From assembly GCA_963970005.1 (NCBI GenBank), contig CAXAMN010022862.1, positions 496,646-560,645 of the forward strand: a stretch of 64,000 bases of DNA, written 5' to 3'. Origin of the DNA: Durusdinium trenchii (lineage: Eukaryota; Sar; Dinophyceae; Suessiales; Symbiodiniaceae). A program made the translations under genes and the position numbers. Under the pieces are notes generated by a model. The model was not told where the DNA came from. It saw only the letters and a list, made by a program, of their open reading frames with translations, and ran no database searches. Below, piece by piece: positions 23,396 to 34,942 of this stretch. Every line of letters begins with the position of its first letter. Position 1 is the first letter of the stretch.

Positions 23396-24225
23396 TCATG
23401 CAGGCGGTACAGTCTGGTAGTGGTTCACTCCAGATTTTGGTTTTTCAAAGTAGCGTTTCCATGTTGGAAACGATACAACAAAGGCAGCAACCACACATAA
23501 GAAGCCGATCAGGCTTGACAACTCAAGGATCCATCCCCGGCCATCTTCATCATGAAAACGGGACAAAGCCCAGAAATTCAAGACAATGAAAGCAAGTGCC
23601 GCGAGCAGGAACAGCAGGGCGATATAAAGGTGGATGTCCTTAGGAAAGGTGTCGAAAGCCCCGGCGCTTCCACTATGGCTCACATGGCCATGCTCGATCC
23701 TCACTAAGAAAACCTGGTTTCGAAGTTGGCGGCGCCGATCCGTGCTCCACTCCCCAATGTCTGGCAGGTATTCGTCTTGAAATGCATAGATCCGCCGCAA
23801 CTCATCTTTCTGGCCTACGCTTCGTTCAAAGTCTCGAGCCTTCTGAAGCAGTTGATCCACATCAGACCATTTCACTTCATGCGACGACCGGCGGAAGCGG
23901 TAGACCTGCTCGTTAATGCGGTTCAGGACTTGATTGTATTGTCGCACCTTCTCACTGTTGGGATTACCACTTTGAGGAGCAGCCCTGGTCAAATCCAGAC
24001 GGTGGTCCTGCATGGGAGGTGAGATCAGCTGTGCTCCCGGCCAAACCCCTCGCATTTTGGGCCAAACTGGGGATCCTTTTGGAGGTTTCTTCAGGTCTTT
24101 TCTGTCCATCCCTGCCTTGGCTTGCAAGAAGAAACCCAAGGAGTCAGGCGAAGCAGGGCCAAAGTCTCGAAGGAAGCTGGGCAAAGCATCTTCCATCTCC
24201 TCGGGACTGTGAGTCAACCATCCCC
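23396..24225 (-). CDS. Two-span membrane protein, unknown family
   Basis: The exon begins after a T-rich intron ending TTTGTAG (upstream of 24225) with two bases of a split codon. It encodes about 275 residues to a stop at 23396. The N-terminal half is hydrophilic, with an acidic start (SPEEMEDALPSFLRD). The middle is a charged helical region (SEKVRQYNQVLNRINEQV, then WSDVDQLLQKARDFERSV). Two transmembrane segments follow in the last ~80 residues (IALLFLLAALAFIVLNFWA; LIGFLCVVAAFVVSF). An in-frame ATG at 24196 could be the start instead. It lies about 450 bp upstream of the importin-like exon on the same strand. I do not recognise the family; the layout suits a tail-inserted membrane adaptor, which is inference. 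Confidence 0.6.
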
Positions 24226-24496
24226 CTACAAATGACGAATATTTAAAAAAACAATAAAACACATCCCATTTGACCTCAAGTTGGAGCATTGCAACTCCGT
24301 GGTCTAAAATCGTCTAAAATTAACCGCGAGACCAGCATTAACAATCTGTCTATCAGTAGGTCCCAGTCTCTGCCAGTAGCTTCAGAGCGGTGTCCTCTTG
24401 TGGCTTCAGCACCAAGGGGTCCCTTGGAGCAGCCAAGGCTCCAACGCCTCACCCGACGGTGCGACAAACCGGGCGTTGAAATTGTGCTCTTTGTAA

Positions 24497-25443
24497 GCTA
24501 CCAGTAGCGTCCTTGCTCCTAGTAGCGATGCCTTTGTTCCTAGCAGTAAGGCCAGGAACTACTAGTTACTAGTAGCGATGCCCTGGCTACTAGTAGCGAT
24601 GCCCTTGTTCCTAGTAGTACGACCAGAAGCTACCAGTAGCATCCTTGCTCCTAGTAGCGGTGCCCTTGTTCCTAGCAGTAAGGCCAGGAGCTACCAGTAG
24701 CGCCCTTGCTCCTAGTAGCGGTGCCCTTGTTCCTAGCAGTAAGGCCACGAGCTACAAGTAGCGTCCTTGCTCCTAGTAGCGATGCCCTTGTTCCTAGCAG
24801 CAAGGCCAGGAGCTACCAGTAGCGTCCTTGCTCCCAGCAGCGAAGTAGTAAGACAAAGAGCTACCAGTAGCGTCCTTGCTCCTAGTAGCAGTGCCTTTGT
24901 TCCTAGCAGTAAGGCCAGGAGTTACGTCCTTGCTCCCAGTAGCGATGCCCTTGCTCCTAGCAGTAAGGCCAGGAGCTACCAGTAGCGTCCTTGCTCCTAG
25001 TAGCGATGCCCTTGTTCCTAGCAGTAAGGCCAGGAGCTACCAGTAGCGTCCTTGCTCCCAGTAGCGATGCCCTTGTTCCTAGTAGTAAGGCCAGGAGCTA
25101 CCAGTAGCGTCCTTGCTCTCAGTAGCGATGTCCTTGTTCCTAGCAGTATAGCCAGGAGCTACGAGTACTGTAGCGTCCTTGCTCCAAGTAGCGATGCCAT
25201 TGTTCCCAGTAGCAAGCCCAGGAGCTACCAGTAGCGCCCTTGCTCCTAGTAGCGATGCCCTTGATCCTAGCAGAAAGCCAAGGAGCTACAAGTAGCGTCC
25301 TTGCTCCTAGTAGCGATGCCCTTGTTCCTAGTAGTACGACCAGGAGCTTCCAGTAGCGTCCTTGCTCCTAGTAGCGATGCCCTTGTTCCTAGCAGTCAGG
25401 CCAGGAGCAACTAGTAGGGTCCTTGCTCCTAGTAGCGATGCCC
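24497..25443. repeat. 61-bp satellite array
   Basis: About 15 copies of a unit close to 61 bases, made of sub-blocks such as GCTACCAGTAGCGTCCTTG and CTCCTAGTAGCGATGCCC followed by TTGTTCCTAGCAGTAAGG. TAGTAGCG-like steps recur inside the unit, so it probably grew from a shorter repeat. Copies are 85-95% alike by eye. The array sits upstream of the two-span membrane protein exon. Confidence 0.85.
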
Positions 25444-28375
25444 CTATGTGTGGTATTGTCTCAACTTGAAGTCGCTTTTTTGTCACAAGGTACTGCCACT
25501 GTCTGCGGGCAGGCCTTCAAACAAATATTGTCAGGAGCAAATATACTGGATGTGTTGAGGCCCAACTCCATGGTTTGGCAAGAACGATTCAAAGGTACAA
25601 AGGCCTGTTCTGTAGTGTCCAAGACTATGACTATAGCTTGTTTTGGTAGTAGGATACATTGCGGCTAGCCTTGGTGGTGTGCATGCTTTCTTTGACGTCC
25701 ATCTGCCCAATACCCCTCAACATTCAACATGTACCCTTTGCGCTGCAGCCTTATCCGCAACTCACTTGTCTTATACAAACCTCCTTACAAGAACCTGCTT
25801 GTTTCCAGAAGCCGCCTGCATCATACAAGCATCTTCCTTGTAGAAGTCTATCTCAGACAATGTATTCTGGTGTGCTTCTTGGTCGGCAGTTTAGCGCATT
25901 CTTGGCCTTATCAAGTATCTTCCTCGTTCAAGTGTTGCCTTTAAGGCTATTGTTTTGAAAAACAACCTGGTCGTTCATACTCGTTTGGCCTGCGTTGTCC
26001 TCTGGTTTCTTCCTCGCCCACAGAGATGACTGGACTCGTCAGACTGTGGAAGTTGCATGAAGTTGCTCATAGGCCAGATTTTGCCGGGCTGCATGGCTAT
26101 GAAGTTGCACTTACCACCGGTGCGTCTTGGGTTAAAACTTTGCTTCAGATTGCTTTGCTAAAGGTATGGCAGGACGGCACCTTTCGTTCGGAATTCTCCA
26201 AGTCGCATTGGGATTTGACTCGTGAAGGCTTATGCCGTAACACTGTGGAGCTTCAAACACTCTGGAGCACCGGTTGGAGACTTGTACACAGCTCACTTCA
26301 ACCTCGGCTTATGAGATGGTGGTCTCTCCTTCCGCCTTGCATGCGGTACCATGGACTTTGCCGCCGGATACTACCAATGTTTTTGAACATGCTACTTTGC
26401 AAAGTGTCTATAGATCCTACACGTTGGTTTAAAACAAAAAAACAAATTCAAGATAGATCCCAACACGGGGAAATGTAACATGATTGCGTAAGTATGCCAA
26501 CTCTTCATTCGTACAAAGAAATCACAGATTCAGTCATACCAATATATAGTCTTGAACTCGTTCAAAAAATACTATATTGTTTTCATAACATGTGCATAAA
26601 TGTTTCACAGATGTTCTGAACAATTATGAACAACATTGAACAACAAACGTATGTTATCAATGAAAGATATGGAAATGACATATAGACAGTTTTAATGGTT
26701 CTTATCCAGGATAATTTTCTTTTGTGCGCTCTCTGTGGTGGCTCTGTGGTGTGGTACCAGGACTCTGTCAGTCCATTTCCAGTGCTGAATTGACGGCTCT
26801 TTCACGCAGGAGGTTGTGCCCTTTGGCCTGGTTTACCAACTAAAGGCAATATGTTTCTGAAGGCTGATGATCATAAGGATCTTTGGGGACTGGTGTGCCA
26901 ACTCTGGTCCACCTTTTCCCTTGGGAAACACTGCCGCAAGTTGTGCGAATCTGAACCGGCCTCATCCCTTTCAGACTTTGCACACTCGCATCTTGGCTGA
27001 GTACACTCAGGCCAAAAGCAATTTGATGCCCGGCTGCTTGCTAGCGGTGGCGAACGCTCATAGCACGCTGGCGCAGGATGCTGCGGATGAGAAACAGTTT
27101 CCGACGGCGCTGCTGTCGCACACTTCTGAGCAAACCAGTGAGAGGGCGCCTTGGTTGAACAGCTGCCGCTTAGTTTGGATCGAGCCTTAGTCACCTGCTC
27201 GATTGCATCCATTTTTGGACTGCCAGTGGTCGCCAATGTTTTGGGTTGGATAAGAATGGTTGAGACGTTGTGATGAGGTTGGGGTGAGGAGATTGGCTTC
27301 GTTCGTGATGCAATGCATCGTGCGTGGCACGTGGGCCATGCCGGTCACCCGCTTGAGATGTTCTTTTTCGGTTTGGTCGGATGTTTGATGGAATTGGGGA
27401 TGCTGTTTCGGTTGTTCAGGTGGCTTTGAGAGATCTCTCATGATCTCTCTTTATTCACAAGTTCCTGGCATTCATATTGGCTGGCACACTCTGGCGAACC
27501 AAGCTGTACAGGGAGGCTTCGTGATCTACTCTCCCAGCGACCTTGGCATTCTAGCGTTCACGTGACAAGGCCTCGTGAGGTTCCTTTCGATGATTTGGTG
27601 ACTTCTTTAGTCTCTCCGCAGGGAGGACATTGCGGGGTGGCTTAGCTGGTCCACAACACGTGCGACCTCCTGCTCACTGCTCATGTGACTGGACGGCTTG
27701 ACTGAATCGCGCAGTTGTTTTGAAGACACCCTTTCATGAAACAAAGTGCACTCCTCTACTGCCGCCTTGCCCTTCATGACGATGTGCGGCTAAGGATCCA
27801 CCTGTTCTTCGAAAGGGCTTCTTCTTCACCACATGTTCATCGCTTAAGAAACTAAAGACCTCTTCCCTTGTCATAAGCAGTCTCCACGCACATTCAACTT
27901 GGCATGGCACATTTTAGGGTCAGTCAGTGTAAGAATGCAATATCCTTCGTCTGCAAGGCTCTTATCGCTAAATTAAAGCAACAGTGTCATTGTCCTTAAG
28001 GGATCTTTTTGTTTAACACAATGCGAATCCTTGATAGTGCAAGCGCCCTAATTACCTTATCCAGAAAACCTCCCCGATCATCCAGGCCTCCGTGATTCCC
28101 CCTTTTGAACAGTGCTTGAAGCTTTCAATCGCATATCAAACGAAAGGTAAGATTCATCATAATCAACCTTGTCGCAATGACATGCTCACCGCAGCGCGGT
28201 CCCTTACCCAAATGTGTCATACACATAATGTGTATATATAATATATACATATTCTGATTGTAAATATATACATTTTTTATATATATTATATATGCCATAT
28301 ATACTCTCCCTTAAAGCTGTCAACATCTGTCAACGCTTCTCCGTGCTGTGTCGGGATTCTCCGGATGGAAATCGT
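25444..28375. other. No gene supported; decayed coding-like patches
   Basis: Short plus-strand runs look once-coding, for example a patch from the ATG at 26849 (KADDHKDLWGLVCQLWS) and patches around 26030-26470, but they are interrupted and match no family I can name. They could be old transposon coding sequence. AT tracts lie at 28226-28300. Confidence 0.35.
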
Positions 28376-29600
28376 TCAATTCCGTGCTGAGCGGCCTTCA
28401 GGCGTCCAAGTGATCTCCATTTCAATGTAGGGATCTCGGTCACCAGCTCCTTCTCCTGTCAGCTGCAGCGGCCCGGTATTGAAGGTCACTTCCTTCGAAA
28501 GCCCGATAATACCTGAGAGCGAAACGAGTCAATGAAACCCGAACAACACTACAAAACATAGTGAAGCACGATGACACAAACAATAGATCCTGTCGTCGGA
28601 TCTCTTCAGATTTTCCAGTTAGGGCTAAGGCATGTGAGAGCAGGGTTTCAATCAAGGGCCTCCGGGTGTGGCTTACGGCATCTATGTCACTGCGGGCACC
28701 ATACGCCACAACACCTGCCTAGCTCTGGCATGAGACCTGCATAGGTCTAATAATGGTCTAATTATTGCGTGGATTATTCATTGCTCGAGGTTTTACGGTT
28801 TTTAGAGTGCCAGTGATGACCCACAATGACAAAGTCCTATGTGGTCCTATGCCGCCGATACTGGCGCCGATCTTCACAATTGACGTCTTCAAGTGATAGC
28901 AACGATGTCTGACTTGCACTGCACACCGATATTTGCCGGAGTGCCTTTCCCGGCTTGCTTCTCAATCAGCTGCAGCACTGGAAGGCTAGTGCCGCCCAAT
29001 GGGTCATTGGAGGAGAAGTTGTCTTTGTCGGACACCGAGATCTGCAAGAGCGGAAATCGATCCGGGGAAGCTCGCGTCACTGGCAAACGAAGGGTCTCCC
29101 ACTGGCCGGTGCGCGGGTCTTTCCATTCCGGATTCTTTTCGTTGTTCCACACCACGCTGGTAAGTACTGGCCTCGTAAGGCTTCCCAGTTCAAACTTCAC
29201 GAAAGGATCAGAGTCGTCCAAGAGGTCTGCACTGCGCAAGTTTCGGGCTTTGATCTTTGTAATGGTCAGGCATCCTGTAAATGCCTTCTTCTCTGCCTTT
29301 GGCCCGTTCTCAGCTGTGCCTTCTAAGAGATTTGGAAGCCCACAGCACATGCCATCGCTTTGTTTCTTGGGGGCTGTGCGGGGCAACTGCTGTGCTCGTT
29401 CGATCCAAGCCTGGCGGCCGTTGTTTCCAAGCATTCGGTCCAAGTTTGCTGGCCATCTTAAGGCCAAGACCTCTGCTTCAGGCCACTTCCGCTTGTCAGA
29501 CACCTCGGATGGAGCAAAGTCAGGACGCAAAGGTACAAGAGTCCAATGAAGTGACCCAACCGAAACGTCCACTGAAGGACCAATTGAAAACTTCAACCGG
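28376..29600 (-). CDS. C2-domain protein, two exons
   Basis: Exon 1 runs from a CTTCAG acceptor (first base 29600; an alternative AG gives 29590) to a donor ATCG|GTGTGC (last base 28927). Exon 2 (28512-28376) follows a CGCTCTCAG acceptor; the phases join (Gly codon split G/GT). The C2 domain spans about 110 residues from GCLTITKIKARNL. Calcium-site aspartates are present in loop 1 (SADLLDDSDPFVKF) and loop 3 (SDKDNFSSNDPLG). Exon 2 supplies the last strand (YIEMEITWTPE), which the unspliced frame lacks. C2 domains bind phospholipid, often with calcium. The region before the C2 domain is basic and unrecognised. There is no start codon I trust, so an upstream exon is expected, possibly the 30.0-30.75 kb frame. 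Confidence 0.7.
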
Positions 29601-30020
29601 CTGAAGTCATATATATGTTTTATCATGTTTTCACGTTGTGTCCAGAAACGTTAACAGCTTTGGACTAAGCGGGAATGAAAGCTAGAGAATACTTTGCTCA
29701 TTGCACCACCATCCGAGGCGATGGTGTATTCTCTGGTGCTTGAGCACTAGTTTCACCAATAAGACTTGTGTGGAAATGCTCGAACCCCAATGTGGAACAG
29801 CCTTTTGTGTCCTAAGCTGCATCCGCGCAAATGATCCTTGCAAGGAGTGTGTCCTAAGGTGGGGGGAGGAGGGCCCCCTAGATCAATACGCTATCAATTC
29901 GTTGAGGGTCCCAATTGATTCTATCGCGCAAAACGGGGGGAAGTCTTTTGTAGTGACAATTAGTGATATATCAATTCGATCCTTTTGAACTGTCATTTCT
30001 GAGCCTCCCCTTCCAAAACT

Positions 30021-30752
30021 TCAACAAACCTCCTTCAGAGCTCGCTTTCGTAACTTTAACCTAGTGGCCAACTGAAGGAAAAGCTCCGCACAGGAAAAAC
30101 GCAGCCTTTCCGGATCCCACTTGGAATCCACAAAATACTCCGCTCGTAGTTGGAGCAACTCTTCAATCTTGTTAGCATCTGACCAAGGGCTGACCCCATC
30201 CAAGGCTTTCAAGAGTTGATTGCCGCGCGTCAAGGCTCGGTTCTCTTCCTCACTAAAGCCGCCACCTAACCTTTGTAAAAAACTCTTCTGTCCCAACTTG
30301 GCATGGAATTCTTCGAATGCCACGGAGGCCACATTCACAGCCTGTTCCTCCTGTCGGTAGTCCCGGTCCGGCTGGAAGGTGCCTGCCAAGGTGGTGGAAG
30401 ACTTCACGGAAGCCTCCCAGTTCTTCAAAGCCGTGTAGAGTTGCTCCAGGATTTGGTGCAACAGCGCCGCCTCCGGGTCGATGCTCCGCTCCTTCCCCTC
30501 CTTCCCGTCCTTCGACAGCGGCGACGGCGCCGCGACGCGAGCGCGATCGCGGTGTTGGATCGGTGGAGATCCACTGCCGACACTGCCAGCCTCCACCAGG
30601 GTGACTGGGGAATCGGAACCCATGGGCGACTGCTTGGGTGAACTCCAGGTGGTCACGCCCCATGGTCGATCTTCACGACCGCCTGGACTGGCTCGATCTT
30701 CAGCCTCCAGGTCGGATCTGGAATACTGATTCCGGGTTCCTGGAGAGGACAT
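30021..30752 (-). CDS. Helical protein, perhaps N-terminal part of the C2 gene
   Basis: From an ATG at 30752 the frame encodes about 243 residues. The first ~90 are Ser/Pro/Gly/charged and probably disordered. The rest is helical and charged (LHQILEQLYTALKNWEASV; LQLATRLKLRKRALKEVC). It stops at 30021, but a GT just after the ALKE codons offers a phase-0 donor (GAG|GTTTGT). That donor would join the alternative 29590 acceptor of the C2 exon in frame, so the two may be one gene. I cannot decide between one gene and two from sequence alone. No domain recognised. Confidence 0.5.
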   Translation of the reverse strand: MSSPGTRNQYSRSDLEAEDRASPGGREDRPWGVTTWSSPKQSPMGSDSPVTLVEAGSVGSGSPPIQHRDRARVAAPSPLSKDGKEGKERSIDPEAALLHQILEQLYTALKNWEASVKSSTTLAGTFQPDRDYRQEEQAVNVASVAFEEFHAKLGQKSFLQRLGGGFSEEENRALTRGNQLLKALDGVSPWSDANKIEELLQLRAEYFVDSKWDPERLRFSCAELFLQLATRLKLRKRALKEVC

Positions 30753-31705
30753 GGACAATCCATGACAAAACGCTTGAAATCTGCACCTCTGCCTCCAAAA
30801 CGGGAATACCGTTGATGGGAAAAATCTTGAGATCAATAGGAAATCTGTGTTCAACTACAGTAAGTCTTGGCAATTCATGGAATATGGCTCTTCTCTATGA
30901 AAAATGTATAACATTGTATAACCTAATCCAGGTTCCTCCCAACAACTGCTCAAGGTTGCCCCAAATGCCAAAGGAATCCGGCTCCGCGACGGCACGGTGG
31001 GCCATGGCTGGACTCACAGAAGAACAAACAGAGAAATGGTTGTCACCACACGTCTCACAACCGGATCAGAGTCACCACAGCGTGCTCAAAGGAGTCATTA
31101 AGAGCGAGCTGATGAAAGAAAAAGAAGAAAACATGCAGTCGTTAAAGGATACAATGGGTCACATTGTCCCTGCTATGCTGAGAAATCGTCTCGTGTTCAC
31201 GTTGGTTGGGACAATGATCCTGCTACTGCCTGCTGTACTTTGAGCAGCATGGCTCACAGGGCTGCGGTGGCGATGAGTCCTGGATGGGGGTCAAACCACA
31301 GTGGGACCCCCGTGCACGGGCTCCCCGCAGCTATAAATATACCGGTCACAACCGGTCTACATGGTCAGGGGGCAGTTCTGCATCGGATGCATCCTGCCTT
31401 GAGCGCTTGGTACGTTGGACCCCTGCCCAGGTTCAGCAACAGTGCAACGAGTCTGCAAATCGCCAAACAAACAAGCACAACTCAATTTAAAAAATGATTG
31501 ATCAAACATATTAAGCCTATAATAAACTCAAGATGGTGCCAGGACAAACCAATCTAAACGGCTCTTGTTTAAGAGGCAAAAGCAGCAAAATGCTATCTGA
31601 AAAAGCCCTTCAACAACTGAAAGTGAAGGCAGTGCAAGGCTACTCTCTAAAAGTAGCTGCTTTCTCTCTTTGGTGCCGCGCACTGTTCAGCAAATGAGAT
31701 GCTTT
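30753..31705. other. Intergenic, no gene supported
   Basis: A plus-strand frame ending at 31243 has a helical, charged patch and a hydrophobic end (LVFTLVGTMILLLPAVL). It runs against all other genes, overlaps the ATG end of the minus-strand gene and has no domain, so I leave it unannotated. Confidence 0.35.
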
Positions 31706-33178
31706 CTACTGAGGAGCGCCCTTGCGCTTGCGACTCATCTCAGGTTCCTCGCGCACTTCTCCTGGACGCCAGGTCCGAGCAAACCAAGCCTCGCCAGGAC
31801 CGTAGAGTCGCAACACTGCGAACCATGTCTTCTCAGGAATCGTCTGTATCCAATTCGCCTCTTTCCCTTCCGGAGCACTGGGCGAAAACCAAAGAGTGAT
31901 CGAACCATCGGGGTTCGACTTGATGTCAGGATGTCGAACTGAATTCCGGGCGGGGGAAAGCTGCTGAGTTTGCAACATGGACCTGTGCTGGGCATCATAG
32001 ATTACAACTGACCAGAAATCCTTTGCCGGCACGTTTGGTGGCAAGGTCAATGAGTAGCACTTGCCTCCATCGAAAGCTTGATGCTTCTCATCTCGGAAAA
32101 CCAGCGCATACTGAGAACCCACACCCACCATCTTGAGAACAATCGCGGGAGTATTCAGAGTAGCTATATAGAAGAATCTGGTTCTGGCATCCAAGGTTCT
32201 CGCTCCATCATCCAGCCATCGATGATCACTAACCTCAAATAGTGTTTGCCACTCACTGTCTTCACCATAGAGCCTGGATGCTGCTGAACGTGGTGCAAAG
32301 GAAACCGCACGGGCAGTGGCATTGCCCAGTGCAACACCTTCCGTCAAAAGCCGCGTCATCCGCTCATCCGGACTAAAGGGCTGGCCCTTTTTGATACCAA
32401 TGGCCGCCAAGTTCCCCCGGAGCTCGGGGTCCAGAAACTCAATGGGTTCCCTTTGGATGCACTCATTGATCTCTTTGAAGAAGTTGAAATCATTGGAATG
32501 AATGGTGTTCATCACTTTCCCTGAGACATTGAAGAATTCCATCTTCGGTTGATTTCCAACAAGCGATAAAGGATAAATCTTCAGCCCCCCCTTCCACAAT
32601 GCAGCAGCATGGTCTGGACGTCCATCTTTCAAGAACCCTCTGATGATATTGAAGTTGGTGTAGGTCGGCGAATGGAACACATAATGACCTTCTGGCACTG
32701 TGCCGTCATAGCCCGGTGGGACAATCAAATATTTGCCTCCAGCTCCCTTGTCCGGCCCGGGCCTCCCCATGTCTGCCACAAATCGGAAATAGGCATCGTT
32801 CACCGTTCCTGGTCCCGCTCCGGCGGGCACTTCGATCACAGTGGGGCCGTCTCGCTCCAGATTGAGGATCGAGCACACATAGACGGTATCAGTGTTTCCG
32901 GTGAGAAAAAGAGATTTGCCGTCCATGAGGCTCTCAAAAAGAATGGCTTTGTGACAAGCATCGCAACCAGCCTCCACAAGACTAGCTCGCATAGCCTCAA
33001 GTGATGCCATAGGTATCATGTCTAAAAAGGCGTGCATTGCTCGTGACCGGTCCAAATTGTCATACACCTTTTGAATAGTCTCCTCATCTGGGAGGCCATC
33101 ATGAAATTTCAGCTTCCCAATGCTCGTGTCGTACTCGTCCTTTGTGATTATGCCTTCCGGAACCTTCCCAAATGCCAT
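31706..33178 (-). CDS. DUF1254/DUF1214 protein, bacterial type
   Basis: From the ATG at 33178 (two bases after a possible CAG acceptor) the frame encodes about 490 residues without an intron. The N-terminal part matches DUF1254 (GNTDTVYVCSILNLERDGP, PTVIEVPAGAGPGTVNDAYF, GKYLIVPPGYDG, HYVFHSPTYTNF). The C-terminal part matches DUF1214 (FWSVVIYDAQHRSML, then NPDGSITLWFSPSAPEGKE, NWIQTIPEKTWFAVLRLYGP). This pair is widespread in bacteria, usually exported, with unknown biochemistry. A eukaryotic copy suggests acquisition from bacteria (inference). The frame stays open upstream to 33370, but that stretch is Cys- and Leu-rich and looks like intron. The C-terminus is basic (MSRKRKGAPQ). No bacterial signal peptide follows the chosen start; one could lie in an upstream exon. 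Confidence 0.82.
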   Translation of the reverse strand: MAFGKVPEGIITKDEYDTSIGKLKFHDGLPDEETIQKVYDNLDRSRAMHAFLDMIPMASLEAMRASLVEAGCDACHKAILFESLMDGKSLFLTGNTDTVYVCSILNLERDGPTVIEVPAGAGPGTVNDAYFRFVADMGRPGPDKGAGGKYLIVPPGYDGTVPEGHYVFHSPTYTNFNIIRGFLKDGRPDHAAALWKGGLKIYPLSLVGNQPKMEFFNVSGKVMNTIHSNDFNFFKEINECIQREPIEFLDPELRGNLAAIGIKKGQPFSPDERMTRLLTEGVALGNATARAVSFAPRSAASRLYGEDSEWQTLFEVSDHRWLDDGARTLDARTRFFYIATLNTPAIVLKMVGVGSQYALVFRDEKHQAFDGGKCYSLTLPPNVPAKDFWSVVIYDAQHRSMLQTQQLSPARNSVRHPDIKSNPDGSITLWFSPSAPEGKEANWIQTIPEKTWFAVLRLYGPGEAWFARTWRPGEVREEPEMSRKRKGAPQ

Positions 33179-33654
33179 GCCTGGACTTGGGGAACAAAAG
33201 ATATACGAAACAAATTGCCGATGCGCGGCAATCACAACGTTGAGCCCTAGCTTGAGCAGCAAATGCTTACATAAGCAACACAAGCTGCAAAATCTTGCTA
33301 ACACATCTCCATGCGTATTGTTGCAGGATAATGCATGATATGGCCATGTGCATGATGCTATCAGAGTCATGTCATATCCGCCTTCTTGTGCTGCTCAATC
33401 AGAACACTCTGCCAAAACCCATCAGCCGGAGGCCTCAAACAGGGTGTGGCAATTATCATACACGCCTGTTGGTGCAAATACATAAATATATATATATATG
33501 TTTAGTTTATATTGTGTGTGTGATGCACAACGTCTTTTCCACGCGTGCTCCCGAGCCCAGCAGTCCCTGATGTGGGTCTGTCCGCCTGAAGTTGGCCAGC
33601 CCGGAAGCCCAAAAGACATGGCTTGCCGTCTGCTGCCCCATGTCGCAAAGCGAA

Positions 33655-34942
33655 TCAATAGCATTCAGAGTACGTGAATGTCTGAAAGACGGCTCCAAGA
33701 GCATAAGAAGGCCACTCTCACATCGAGACAGAAGCTGGGTGAGACGACCCGAAACCTAAAAGAGGACCATAAGAAGGCCACTCTGAACGACGAGGTTCCC
33801 ATGAAAAATCTGAGACTCGTAGCCTTGGGCGACGAGGTTCCCAAATAGACTCAGGTACTGCCATCGGCGATCATCACTTCCGGGGACGTCAAGTGAAGTG
33901 AGGTGCGGACAGAACGGCAGGACCATTGCAAATGCAGCAAGTGTTTCTCTTGGTCAACCAGCTGGAGATGCACTTGAAGTGGAACCTAAGCGGGCCAACG
34001 AGGCCAGTCAGCCTAATCGGATTCAAGTCTCCTCTTCAACCCTCCTCTTTGTTCGGTCCTTTTTCAGGACTCAGTCCGAGAGGCTCGTGCTTGCAAGGAA
34101 GCCTCAGTCAATTCGAGAAGCGCTGCCGGAGGCAGATCCAATCTACCACTACGGGACCTTCATGCACTCTTGGACTCCTCATGCGTGGTAGATGTCCGTA
34201 GGAGTCGGATGCTCAGATTGATACATTCAAGCGCAACTCAAAACTCCCAAAAATGTCGAACAAAGAGCAGAAAAGAAACACATACATCATGACAAATAAA
34301 ACATATCTCCAGTTTCCTTGTGGACCTCACCGGAACTGACGGTGGAGACGACAGGGAGATTCGAGGCTCGAACACCCGAATGTCCTCCTTGGCATCCATC
34401 ACCTCCTGGCACACCACGCAAACCGTTGCCTCGGTGTAACGCTCTGCACTTGCAAACCGGTGCGCCGCATCAGAAGAAACATTCTGGAAACACTTTCCAC
34501 ATGTTCCATTCACTTCGACAAGACCCAAGCACAAGGGCATACTCTACACATAAAGCACATCAGCGTGTATGAAAGTTTCTTGGGACTGAGTATTAGCTCA
34601 GCTAAGGCCAAGACCTTCGGCGGTTCGACCTGCCCCTCTTCAGTTGTGAGCCCTGGTGGAGGTGCCCTCGGCAACTTGGGCACCACATCGGGATGGACCG
34701 GTGGTGCTCCGCCACCCACCAGGACCTGAGTCGAGCGCAACTCTAAGACCTCACATTCCGCAGCGTGAGAAATGGACTCATATACCTGCAAGCACGATTA
34801 CACGACCAGCACTATGTTCCTGGCTCGGTCACCTCTCCATCTTGGCAAGTGCAAATAGCACAGAAACCTCAGCGCATACTTACATCTGCCAAAGTACTTC
34901 TCATCCGCTTCTTCCATTCCTTGCTATCTCTCTCCGTGGTAT
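33655..34942 (-). CDS. Multi-exon protein with paired CxxC motifs
   Basis: Three exons join in phase with GT-AG introns. Exon a (34942-34884) encodes a charged helix (ERDSKEWKKRMRSTLAD) and ends at GAT|GTAAGT. Exon b (34785-34615) follows TTGCAG and is Pro-rich. Exon c (34543-34331) follows TGTGTAG and carries CGKC and, about 30 residues later, CVVC. These two pairs could bind zinc, but no named family fits. Exon c ends at CCG|GTGAGG. A candidate terminal exon (33681-33655, after GTCTTTCAG) adds TFTYSECY and a stop in phase, but it is too short to be sure. The 5' end lies upstream of 34942, since exon a starts inside a codon. The 33507-33704 stretch is also open in another frame. Confidence 0.55.

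Noticed and set aside
30638-31243. 201-codon plus-strand frame with hydrophobic C-terminus
   Set aside because: It overlaps the start of a minus-strand gene, has no domain and runs against the local gene direction. Its 3' half is mildly protein-like, so it is only set aside.
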